The position numbers and the translations under genes are program-made. The notes below the pieces were generated by a model. The model searched no databases. It had not been told where the DNA came from and saw only the letters and a program-made list of their open reading frames with translations. From Deltaproteobacteria bacterium UBA5754 (GTDB lineage Bacteria > Desulfobacterota > Dissulfuribacteria > Dissulfuribacterales > UBA5754), in contig DIFG01000005.1 of the NCBI GenBank assembly GCA_002419025.1, forward strand, positions 37,889 through 56,043: DNA of 18,155 bases, read 5' to 3'. This document shows, piece after piece, positions 1 through 6,871 of the stretch (position 1 is the stretch's first letter; each line of letters starts with the position of its first letter).

Positions 1-96
1 ATTCCGGCGGAGGCCGGAATCCAGTATTTTCAATATGTTCTGGATGCCGGGTCAAGTCCGGCATGACGAGTCCGGGAGTTTTTACGGGTCCATCAA
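1..96. repeat. Partial dispersed repeat at the window's left edge
   Basis: The first 20 bases form a hairpin (ATTCCGG, 6-base loop, CCGGAAT). A 40-90 segment then carries the core GTCAAGTCCGGCATGACGAG and ends in a CGTAAAAA/TTGATGG-type end (reading the minus strand from 96). The same core and end occur in reverse orientation at 18109-18155. The element is cut by the window edge, so its full length is unknown. No coding capacity is visible. Confidence 0.7.
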
Positions 97-125
97 ATCT
101 AACTCTCAGAGATATTCATTTAACT

Positions 126-239
126 TTGATGGCCTCGTAAAAAATCCCGAAACAGCCTTTTTCTCGAATTTAGCCCCTGTAATTTCAGCATGTTACAAGT
201 GCATTTTTTGATTTTTTCGACTTTTTACGAGACCATCAA
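126..239. mobile_element. Short MITE-like element with terminal inverted repeats
   Basis: The left end (126-146) and the reverse complement of the right end (219-239) match at 19 of 21 bases, both starting TTGATGG and continuing CTCGTAAAAA. The hexamer AACTTT occurs at 122-127 and again at 238-243, so it may be a target-site duplication around a core of about 110 bp. It overlaps the first two bases of each inverted repeat, so the exact boundary is ambiguous. The interior is AT-rich and has no ORF. The end sequence is shared with the repeats at 75-96 and 18109-18129, so this is one family. Confidence 0.65.
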
Positions 240-404
240 CTTTGTGATTTTAAAGGATAAACCAGCGACAGGAGGCGTTTATGGAGTGAGGCTCCCTGTC
301 TGCCGATAGGCAGGCGTACCGAACTGACATCACTGACGCCCACTCGCAGATTCAGGTCAAGGTGGCTTATCTTATCCGACCATCTGTTTTGATTTGCTCG
401 TCCT
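240..404. other. Non-coding stretch, no recognised feature
   Basis: This lies between the short repeat element and the end of the first YkgJ-type gene. It contains a small hairpin near 302-315 (CTGCC, 4-base loop, GGCAG) but no T-tract, so I do not call a terminator. No ORF here has a convincing start or a recognisable protein. Confidence 0.5.
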
Positions 405-1202
405 TCATTCCGCTTCGGCTGTCGCGGTCTGGGTTCGAAGAGGGAGCTTGCCTTCGCCGTAAAGGGTTCCCTTGAGCCATTCAAAGGCGAAGATCAGTAT
501 CTCCTTGTCATCATTTTCCATGCGATCTATCCTGTCTTGGGGTACGACATAAATGTCGAGGAATTTGCTATCGAAGACAAAACGGCGGAATCCATCCACG
601 TTGTAGCATCCCATGAAGAACATCTTGAGGGTTTTTTCCGGAATGGTAACGAACGGACCCAGGGACTTGCGCTTGAGAATGAGCTCCACCCAGCCTGCAT
701 TCACCTCGTCGTATTCCGGGATGCCCTGATCCTCGATCCATTCCCGGACCGTCCATTCCCGCCCGAGCCCGTGTCCGAGGCAGTGGGGCTCCTTTACGAG
801 GGCGAAAAACCGTTCCTTCTCCGACGCATCCCTGTTATGGAATATCCCGGCCCCAAGGGGGTAGTAACGACAGGAAACCGGGCGGTCCTCATAGATGCCG
901 CATCCTTTCACATCGAGAAAGGGACATGTCCTCTCGTCCTTTCCTATCGTCTTGAGGTAGGGTATGGGAAGTTCAGTGTTTTCAATGGGGCCCGGAACCG
1001 TATAGAGGGCGAGGAATTCATCCGAGGTGATCCCGAAACGGTTTTTCATGCGGACGATGTCATACGGGGTGAGCATGATCTGTGCGTCCTGGCAACAACG
1101 TCCGAAACAGGCCACTTTCAGCTCGCAGGTAAAGGTAAAGGTGCTGGCAAGGTCGAGCCTTACGGGGACTAATATCTCTGGACGGTCTTTTGGGGCGTAC
1201 AT
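405..1202 (-). CDS. YkgJ-type cysteine-cluster protein (265 aa)
   Basis: This is a putative zinc- or iron-binding protein of the YkgJ/CxxCxxCC family, whose molecular function is not established. From Met at 1202 it carries C26, C32, C36 and C37 (C-x5-C-x3-CC), then C93, C101 and C111, the last within the family-typical segment ending DRPVSCRYYPL. It is soluble, with no signal peptide or membrane segment. The frame stays open to an ATG at 1301, but the first 33 residues look unlike the family. The Met at 1202 has an AAGGA about 12 bases upstream, so I chose it. It is monocistronic here and divergent from the SDR-like gene. A second, unlike YkgJ-type gene lies at 4474-5019. Family assignment is firm, function unknown. 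Confidence 0.85.
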   Translation of the reverse strand: MYAPKDRPEILVPVRLDLASTFTFTCELKVACFGRCCQDAQIMLTPYDIVRMKNRFGITSDEFLALYTVPGPIENTELPIPYLKTIGKDERTCPFLDVKGCGIYEDRPVSCRYYPLGAGIFHNRDASEKERFFALVKEPHCLGHGLGREWTVREWIEDQGIPEYDEVNAGWVELILKRKSLGPFVTIPEKTLKMFFMGCYNVDGFRRFVFDSKFLDIYVVPQDRIDRMENDDKEILIFAFEWLKGTLYGEGKLPLRTQTATAEAE

Positions 1203-1257
1203 GCGTTTTCTGTGTCCTTGTTTGTTTGGTTTTGGGAAAGATTTCCGGATGCCCTTC

Positions 1258-1285
1258 ACTATAATTCCTGCGTCGAATGATACAA
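1258..1285 (-). promoter_or_regulatory. Possible promoter of the YkgJ-type gene
   Basis: On the minus strand, TATAGT (1263-1258) is preceded at 16 bases by TTGTAT (1285-1280). The -10 matches five of six consensus bases and the -35 only three. It lies about 55 bases upstream of the chosen ATG at 1202. Confidence 0.35.
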
Positions 1286-1517
1286 TAGGGCATGGAAGCA
1301 CAGTGTCTGCCTATTTTGGGCTGTTGGTTTCTCTCATGTTTTGTTCGTCGGTGACCCATCAACGGCCGGGGAACTCATCGGTGTGTGGACCATATCGGCT
1401 ATGCGCTATAAGAAGACCGAAAAGAAACGTAAAAGGCATCCATCGCGAGACGCCCTGGAATTACCCTGGTGGTGTCTTTTTTGACCCGCGTTTGTCGGGA
1501 TCCACGGGAGGATCTGC
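1286..1517. other. Divergent intergenic region upstream of the SDR-like gene
   Basis: No gene is supported here. A TATAAG hexamer at 1407-1412 could be a -10 for the plus-strand gene, but there is no acceptable -35 at 16-18 bases. The Shine-Dalgarno GGAGGA, 5 bases before the ATG at 1518, is clear. Confidence 0.4.
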
Positions 1518-2393
1518 ATGAGTGGCAAAAAAGTGGCGGTCGTTACCGGTGCAATAAAGGGCATAGGGCTTGCCATTGCCCGTTCGTTTGCCCGCAGAGG
1601 GCTGATCTGTGTCTTGTCGTACTACGATTGGGCCGAGTCCATTGATGAAATGAAACGGGAGATGGACGCGGCCGGCGGGGATTACCTCCCCGTGCCGGTC
1701 GACCTCACAGATCCATCCGGTGCCCGCGTCCTTGTGGATGCAGCCATGGACAGATACGGCCGTCTCGATGTGCTCGTAGCAAATATAGAGCGGGGCGGGT
1801 GGCCTGTGGTGCATGGACCCTACACTGACGAACAGTGGCGGATCGAATGGGATACCACTGTTACAGCCAAGTGGCGGCTTTTCCGGGAGTCCCTCTCTCA
1901 TATGAAGAGGGAAGGGGGAGGGACGGTCGTGGTCGTTTCTTCCATAGCCGGCCTGGTCGGCAGGAGTGGACCTGCCGGAAGGGTGTTTCCGGACTGTTAC
2001 AGTCTTGCAAACCGGGCCATAGGATCACTGACCGAGACATGGGCCCGTGAAGGCGCCCCGGAGGTAAGAGTGAACGAGCTCATGCTCGGTTTTGTCGAGA
2101 CCCGCCACGGACCTGGAACCCGGGGCTGGGGGCTCCTGTCCCCCAAGGATCAGGGATCTATACTCTCGCACACCCTGCTCGGACGGACCGGCAGACTGGA
2201 CGAGGTGGCCAGGGCCGTGGATTTTCTCGTTTTCGACGCCCATTTCATGACCGGCTCGGTCTTGCGCATGGATGGTGGCTATGTCCTCGGGGGCGATCCG
2301 GCTGTCCCGGTCCTTCGAGGGGTCGTGAGGGGGGAGGAACCATCCCACGGCGGTGAGCTTGCTCCTGGACTTAGACAAGGGACGAGGGGATGA
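1518..2393 (+). CDS. SDR-family protein with a degraded catalytic tetrad
   Basis: This is a classical-type short-chain dehydrogenase/reductase by fold (291 aa). The cofactor-binding TGAIKGIG is at residues 10-17 and a C-terminal DGGYVLGG at about 252-259. It resembles FabG-type reductases, but the active site is unusual. Ser142 and Tyr161 are present, while the YxxxK lysine is Asn165 (YSLAN), the tetrad Asn aligns with Thr114, and the usual NNAG motif reads ANIE (88-91). The Ser-Tyr spacing is about 19 residues instead of about 13. About 32 extra residues follow the usual end. The ATG at 1518 has GGAGGA at 5 bases. The 3' end overlaps the convergent dGTPase-like gene by 23 bases. Fold is certain; activity is doubtful and the substrate unknown. 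It could be a pseudoenzyme or an SDR with altered chemistry. Confidence 0.85.
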   Translation: MSGKKVAVVTGAIKGIGLAIARSFARRGLICVLSYYDWAESIDEMKREMDAAGGDYLPVPVDLTDPSGARVLVDAAMDRYGRLDVLVANIERGGWPVVHGPYTDEQWRIEWDTTVTAKWRLFRESLSHMKREGGGTVVVVSSIAGLVGRSGPAGRVFPDCYSLANRAIGSLTETWAREGAPEVRVNELMLGFVETRHGPGTRGWGLLSPKDQGSILSHTLLGRTGRLDEVARAVDFLVFDAHFMTGSVLRMDGGYVLGGDPAVPVLRGVVRGEEPSHGGELAPGLRQGTRG

Positions 2394-3453
2394 AGAGCCG
2401 GGTGAAGAGGTTTTGTGCGTAACGGTCGGTCATGCCCGCTATGAAGTCGCTGACCTGCCGTTCGTAAGGATCGCGGTTGTTCGTTCCCGCCAGGTCATCC
2501 TCGAATAGTTGCATGCTTTCCCGCCTAAAGGCGTCCTTGTGGGTGATGAAATATTCATAGAGATCGAAGAGGATCTTGCGGGCCTTTTCGAATTCATTGT
2601 GGACATGGGGGGAACGATAGACGTTTTCGTAGAGGAATGCCCGAAGCCTGAGCATGGATTCATGTACCGCCGGGCTGATGCTGAGGATTATCTCTTCTTC
2701 ATCTTTATTACGGGTGTGGGCGATGACGTCTCGAATCATAGTGGTGATTCGCGTGCTGTGGTCTTCTCCGAAGGCCACCTTGATGTCAATGGGGATGTCC
2801 GATTCCCTTATGACCCCGCTTCGAATGGCATCGTCCAGGTCGTGGCTCAGGTAGGCGATGATGTCGGCGATCCGCACGACCCGCCCTTCCAGGGTGCAGG
2901 CCCATTCATCGAGATTCTTGGGGATGATCTCCCCGAAACCCTTTGAATGTTTGAGGATGCCGTCCCTGACCTCGTAGGTGAGGTTCAGCCCCCGGCCGTT
3001 GTTTTCAAGATGGTCTACGACCCGGATGCTCTGGCGGCAGTGGGAGAATCCCCCGGGCACGATCTCGTTCAGGACCGTCTCACCCGCGTGGCCGAACGGG
3101 GTGTGGCCGAGATCATGCCCGAGGGCCACGGCCTCGGTGAGGTCCTCATTGAGCCGGAGCGCCCTGGCGATCGTGCGTGCGATTTCCGATACCTCGAGGG
3201 TGTGGGTGAGGCGGGTTCGGTAGTGGTCCCCCATGGGCGAGAGAAAGACCTGGGTCTTGTGTTTCAGACGACGGAATGCCTTGGAGTAAACGATTCTGTC
3301 CCTGTCCCGCTGAAAGGCGGTCCGAATCGGGCAGGTTTCAACGGGGACTTTCCGTCCCTTTGTTTCAGCGCTCAGACATGCATGGGGGGAGAGAAATTGT
3401 CGTTCCCGCTCTTCAATCTCCTCGCGGATGGTCATGGGACGGATTTTTTGCAA
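2371..3453 (-). CDS. dgt: dGTPase-like HD-domain triphosphohydrolase
   Basis: This is a deoxyguanosinetriphosphate triphosphohydrolase-like protein, which would cleave dNTPs (classically dGTP) to deoxynucleoside and triphosphate. Counting from Met at 3435, the HD metal site is H78 (RLTHTLEV), H107-D108 (GHDLGHTPFGH) and D199 (YLSHDLDD). The family-typical RDRDRIVYSKAFRRLKHKTQ is at 43-62. Length fits the shorter, non-enterobacterial dGTPase class (about 355 aa). The start is uncertain: ATG at 3435 matches usual family N-termini but has no nearby ribosome site, while TTG at 3453 has GGAGG exactly 5 bases upstream. I give the TTG form (360 aa). It is the last gene of the minus-strand operon and overlaps the 3' end of the pgsA-like gene by 41 bases (23 if ATG is used), so translational coupling is likely. 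True substrate range cannot be read from sequence. Confidence 0.9.
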   Translation of the reverse strand: MQKIRPMTIREEIEERERQFLSPHACLSAETKGRKVPVETCPIRTAFQRDRDRIVYSKAFRRLKHKTQVFLSPMGDHYRTRLTHTLEVSEIARTIARALRLNEDLTEAVALGHDLGHTPFGHAGETVLNEIVPGGFSHCRQSIRVVDHLENNGRGLNLTYEVRDGILKHSKGFGEIIPKNLDEWACTLEGRVVRIADIIAYLSHDLDDAIRSGVIRESDIPIDIKVAFGEDHSTRITTMIRDVIAHTRNKDEEEIILSISPAVHESMLRLRAFLYENVYRSPHVHNEFEKARKILFDLYEYFITHKDAFRRESMQLFEDDLAGTNNRDPYERQVSDFIAGMTDRYAQNLFTRLFIPSSLV

Positions 3454-4477
3454 AAAGACCTCCAAAAAGGGTTCGATGCAACCAAATATCAACAGCCAGG
3501 TATGAAAAAGCAAGAGAAAGCGTGATGAGAAGGAAAAGGGCAGCCCCCTTTTCCTCGCCAGCCAAGGCTGGGAGCGCGGCGAATGCACAGAGGGCAACAG
3601 GAGCGGCAAGGTATCTCCACCAATCGGAGATGTCCCTTTTCCCCGTTTGGGCAGCCCACATGTCTATCCCCTGGGCCGCGAACCCGAGAGAAAGGATGAG
3701 GATGACGGATCCGGAAAGCTGCCTTCCCGATCCTGCGAGGCCGAGGGCCGATAGGAAAACCGAGAGGGAGAGGACGATTCCGGGCGCAGCGCGGGCCTTT
3801 TTTGTGAGACACACTGGAAGGCCTGCTATGAGATACCGCCCTCCAGATGCAAGGGTGACGGCAAGCATGATGAATCCATAAGCGAGGATGACCGTGTGGG
3901 CATCCAGGGCCGCCAGTAAGACGAGTCCGGAGGCGAGGAGGGTCAGGGCGATGCCGAGCCTCAGGGAAAGGTGGCCATCCCGCCAATAGAGACCGATGGC
4001 AAGGAAGGCGGTCGCAAGAAATGCCCCGGACAGGAATGCAGCCGTTACGAATTTGTCAGGAAATGTGTCGGTCAGGAGGACGAGACCGGCCACGGTCATC
4101 TGGATGGTGGTCTTGATTTTGGCGAGTTCGGTGACTGGGAGATCCCTATGTATGCCCATAAGACACGCCCTTATCTCGGTCACGAGGAATTCCCGCAGAA
4201 AAACGGTCCAGACGATCCAGAGGGGAAGAATCCCCAGGTCCACGAGGGGGACGAGGGTCGCGGCGAGAAAGATCTTGTCCGCTATGGGGTCCATGAGTTT
4301 GCCCAGTTCGGTGGGCCCGTACCTACGGGCGATGAGGCCGTCGAGGTAGTCCGTGAGACCAAGGGCCGCAAAGACGCAGATGGCAGCAATTCTGGACCGC
4401 GTCCCTCCGTAGAGGAGAAAATACGGTAGCGGGAGGATGAGGACCCGCAGGACGGTCAGGTGGTTTGCTGTGATCAT
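3413..4477 (-). CDS. pgsA: CDP-alcohol phosphatidyltransferase with extra membrane domain (PgsA-like)
   Basis: The N-terminal half (about 1-175) is a CDP-alcohol phosphatidyltransferase. It has the full motif D43-x2-D46-G47-x2-A50-R51-x7-G59-x3-D63-x3-D67, and starts MITANHLTVLR, as PgsA proteins usually do. The likely reaction is CDP-diacylglycerol plus glycerol-3-phosphate to phosphatidylglycerophosphate, at the inner membrane. PgsA is normally about 180-200 aa; this protein is 354 aa. Residues about 172-335 add roughly five or six hydrophobic segments (for example 172-190, 194-214, 232-248, 255-275, 290-306, 311-330) of a type I do not recognise. The ATG at 4477 overlaps the upstream TGA (ATGA), suggesting coupled translation. 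The extension ends over the start of the dGTPase-like gene. The CDP-alcohol family also includes phosphatidylserine and cardiolipin enzymes, so the exact substrate is inferred. Confidence 0.85.
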   Translation of the reverse strand: MITANHLTVLRVLILPLPYFLLYGGTRSRIAAICVFAALGLTDYLDGLIARRYGPTELGKLMDPIADKIFLAATLVPLVDLGILPLWIVWTVFLREFLVTEIRACLMGIHRDLPVTELAKIKTTIQMTVAGLVLLTDTFPDKFVTAAFLSGAFLATAFLAIGLYWRDGHLSLRLGIALTLLASGLVLLAALDAHTVILAYGFIMLAVTLASGGRYLIAGLPVCLTKKARAAPGIVLSLSVFLSALGLAGSGRQLSGSVILILSLGFAAQGIDMWAAQTGKRDISDWWRYLAAPVALCAFAALPALAGEEKGAALFLLITLSLAFSYLAVDIWLHRTLFGGLFAKNPSHDHPRGD

Positions 4478-5019
4478 AATAGACTTTTGGCGTATCTGTC
4501 CCATATCGGGAAAAATGCCCGCATGAGTTCCCCGCGGGCCTGAGCGAGGGCCTGGACCATCTCGATGAAATGCCGGTAGTGAGAGGTGGGGCCGATCTCG
4601 ATCTGTACGAGAAGGGGGTCGCAGAAATACCATGTGCAACGGTATGGTCTCTGGGTGCGGGGAAGGAGGCAGCCCCGAGTGCCCATGAACTGGCATGGCC
4701 CATTGAGATCCCGGGTGAGATCGTACGCTGGGACGGAGTGCCCCAATGCATGGAATCCGATCACGTCCGCGAATTCGGGAAGTCCGTGGATCTGTGCGCA
4801 GCAGACGGTCCCGCAGAAGGGGCAGACGAGTTCGGTATACGACTGGATGAAGGGGTCGATACGGTCGAATTCCTCAAGGAAAAGCCGCGCGGCCTGCTTC
4901 ACCGCACCAAGGTCCCCGGCTGCCTCGAAACACTCCTGGATCGCCCGGATCTTTTCGTGAAAAGAATCGGGGTGGCGGGGGTCGAGGCGGGGAAAGACGG
5001 ATGTATCAAAACCTATCAT
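4474..5019 (-). CDS. Second YkgJ-type cysteine-cluster protein (181 aa)
   Basis: This small soluble protein has a YkgJ-like cysteine cluster: C66, C69, C73 and C74 (CPFCGTVCC), then C109, C117, C128 and C133 (RCTWYFC). This pattern suggests binding of zinc or an iron-sulfur/iron centre. The spacing differs from the protein at 405-1202 and the two do not look like recent duplicates. The ATG at 5019 has AAGGA about 10 bases upstream. It sits in the operon 25 bases after the mannose-1-phosphate guanylyltransferase stop and overlaps the pgsA-like ATG by four bases. Tight coupling to a phospholipid synthase may point to an envelope-related role, but this is only contextual. Function is unknown. 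Confidence 0.8.
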   Translation of the reverse strand: MIGFDTSVFPRLDPRHPDSFHEKIRAIQECFEAAGDLGAVKQAARLFLEEFDRIDPFIQSYTELVCPFCGTVCCAQIHGLPEFADVIGFHALGHSVPAYDLTRDLNGPCQFMGTRGCLLPRTQRPYRCTWYFCDPLLVQIEIGPTSHYRHFIEMVQALAQARGELMRAFFPIWDRYAKSLL

Positions 5020-5044
5020 GGCGAATTTATCCTTGGTCCGGCCT

Positions 5045-6118
5045 TTACAGGCTTTTGTCGAGTCCGCGTTTTTTTATCTCTTCTACGGCCCTCCTGATTT
5101 CTGAGCGGCGATCACGCGGGCATACGAGGACGGCGTCACGGTTCGCCACCACAATCATGTCGCTCAGACCGACGGCCGCTATCAGGGTTTTCCCGGTTGC
5201 GTAGAGGAGGGACCGTGAGCATTCGATGGGGATAGCCTCGCCCATGACGGCGTTCCCGGCCTTGTCCATGGGGAGGGTCCGAAAAACCGTCTCCCAGAGG
5301 CCCATGTCATGCCAGCCCACGGCGCATGGAAAGACGACGAGATTAGGCGCCTTTTCCATGATCGCGGTGTCAATGGACGTATCGGGCAGTCCGGCATACA
5401 ACTCATTTACCTTGGAAGGACAGGCCCCAATGAGGCCCATGAGTCGGTCGTGAAGGGTGGGATCCGTTTTTTGTGCCGTTTCGATGAATGTGGTGGTCGA
5501 GAACGCAAAGATCCCGCTGTTCCAGAAGTGGCGTCCGGATGTCACATAGCGCTCTGCGGTCTCCCTGTCGGGTTTTTCGTGAAAGGCCCGGACGGTGCAG
5601 GGTCCTGCGACCGGGGCCTGACACGGATGCGTGGACTCGATATAACCGTAGTCGGTCTCCGGCCAGTCGGGGAGGATGCCGAAGAGGCAGATGTCGGGAT
5701 GTCCCCCGGCCCACTCGAGGCCGCGGGCGAGGACGGCCCGAAATCCCTCCTCGTTGTCGATGACGTGGTCCGAGGGGAAGATCCCCAGGGTCGCGCCTGG
5801 ATGGAGGGCGTGAACGCTGGCGCACGCCCAGGTGACCGCCGCCGCCGTCCCACGTGGGCATGGCTCGAGGAGTAGGCGTCGGGGATCCATGCCCGGTAGT
5901 TCTTCGAGGACTTCCTGCCGGTGAGAAGGTTTTGCCACTACCCATATTCGTTCCGTGGGGAAAAGGGGTGCGAGTCGTTCGAACGTGTGCTGCAGAAGGG
6001 TCTTCATGGTCCCGAAACGGAGGAATTGCTTGGGGCGGTCCGATCGGCTCAGGGGCCATAGGCGTACGCCGAGTCCGCCGGCGAGTATGATCGCGTGATG
6101 ATGAGGTGTCTGATCCAT
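5045..6118 (-). CDS. manC: Mannose-1-phosphate guanylyltransferase
   Basis: This is a nucleotidyltransferase that would make GDP-mannose from GTP and mannose-1-phosphate, feeding LPS, capsule or glycoprotein glycans. Visible motifs are the nucleotide loop GGLGVRLWPLSRSDRPKQFL (14-33), PSDH (115-118), the catalytic-region FHEKP (179-183), WNSGIF (199-204), SIDTAIMEK (248-256) and GWHDMGLW (268-275). At 357 aa it is the single-domain form and lacks the C-terminal phosphomannose isomerase domain of bifunctional ManC/AlgA, so isomerase must come from elsewhere. The ATG overlaps the rsmE stop by one base (TGATG), with AGGA five bases before the ATG. No other glycan genes are adjacent, which is slightly unusual. 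The family is firm; the sugar could be another hexose-1-phosphate, though the motifs favour mannose. Confidence 0.88.
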   Translation of the reverse strand: MDQTPHHHAIILAGGLGVRLWPLSRSDRPKQFLRFGTMKTLLQHTFERLAPLFPTERIWVVAKPSHRQEVLEELPGMDPRRLLLEPCPRGTAAAVTWACASVHALHPGATLGIFPSDHVIDNEEGFRAVLARGLEWAGGHPDICLFGILPDWPETDYGYIESTHPCQAPVAGPCTVRAFHEKPDRETAERYVTSGRHFWNSGIFAFSTTTFIETAQKTDPTLHDRLMGLIGACPSKVNELYAGLPDTSIDTAIMEKAPNLVVFPCAVGWHDMGLWETVFRTLPMDKAGNAVMGEAIPIECSRSLLYATGKTLIAAVGLSDMIVVANRDAVLVCPRDRRSEIRRAVEEIKKRGLDKSL

Positions 6119-6870
6119 CAGGGTCCTGCCGCGTCCATGGAGAGACGGAAAAATGCGAGGGCCGCGATGGCGGCCGTTTCAGCGCGGAGGATTCGCGTTC
6201 CCATGCTGACGGGCCGAAAACCTTGCCCGTGCACCAAGGACCTCTCTGATTGGGAAAGGCCCCCTTCCGGCCCGACGAGGATCGCTATCGGCAGCCCATG
6301 TCCGGCATTTGGCCACTCTGAGGCGAGGGGCGCCACACGCTCCCTTTCCTCGAGGACGAACCGGACAGGCGTCCAATTCGCCTCCCTGAGGGCGGTATCG
6401 AGGGGAAGGATCGGGTGAATGGAGGTCGCATGCCCCCCCCGGCACTGTTTAAGCGCCTGGCGCGAGATCTCGTCCAGACGATGAACGCGTGTTTTGACCC
6501 CTGCCGATTCGGGGCGCGGGACCGAGTGCTCGGCAAGGACCGGATGGATGGACCTCGTTCCCAGCTCCACGGCCTTCTGGACGAGCCATTCCATGCGTTC
6601 TCCCTTGAGGAGGGAGCAGTAGAGGTCCACGGGCAGGCGGTCGTCCGGCAGTGTTTTTTTGTTGAGCAGCGTGACGATGACGGTTCCCTTTCCAGAGGTC
6701 TTCACACGGGCGCGGGCGATCATTCCCTTGCCGTCCAGGAGGTCAATCTCCTCTCCAGGGCCGAGCCTGAGGACCCGAGAGAGGTGATGGGCCTCGGTGC
6801 CATCGAGGACGACGCTATCCACCGCCTGCCCAAGGCGCTCGGGTTCCACAAGGAAACGGGGTAAGGGCAT
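6118..6870 (-). CDS. rsmE: 16S rRNA m3U1498 methyltransferase RsmE
   Basis: This is a SPOUT-class methyltransferase expected to methylate N3 of 16S rRNA U1498 (E. coli numbering) using S-adenosylmethionine. The N-terminal PUA-like part has the typical EAHHLSRVLRL (26-36). The C-terminal trefoil-knot motifs are VGPEGG (199-204) and MGTRILRAETA (223-233). At 250 aa it has normal length. An in-frame ATG lies at 6915, but the Met at 6870 begins MPLPRFLV, as the family does, and has GAGG nine bases upstream. It starts one base after the prmA stop and shares its stop with the next ATG (TGATG), so the three genes are almost certainly cotranscribed. A prmA-rsmE pair is common in bacteria, supporting both calls. 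Confidence 0.94.
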   Translation of the reverse strand: MPLPRFLVEPERLGQAVDSVVLDGTEAHHLSRVLRLGPGEEIDLLDGKGMIARARVKTSGKGTVIVTLLNKKTLPDDRLPVDLYCSLLKGERMEWLVQKAVELGTRSIHPVLAEHSVPRPESAGVKTRVHRLDEISRQALKQCRGGHATSIHPILPLDTALREANWTPVRFVLEERERVAPLASEWPNAGHGLPIAILVGPEGGLSQSERSLVHGQGFRPVSMGTRILRAETAAIAALAFFRLSMDAAGP

Positions 6871-6871
6871 C

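Noticed and set aside
283..292. GGAGTGAGGC shared between 283-292 and the unpaired part of the palindromic element (13218-13227)
   Set aside because: Matches of ten bases are expected many times by chance in 18 kb, and similarity does not extend into the surrounding sequence.
537..1172. Plus-strand open frame opposite the first YkgJ-type gene
   Set aside because: The minus-strand cysteine cluster is clearly conserved. The plus frame has no recognisable domain or good start.
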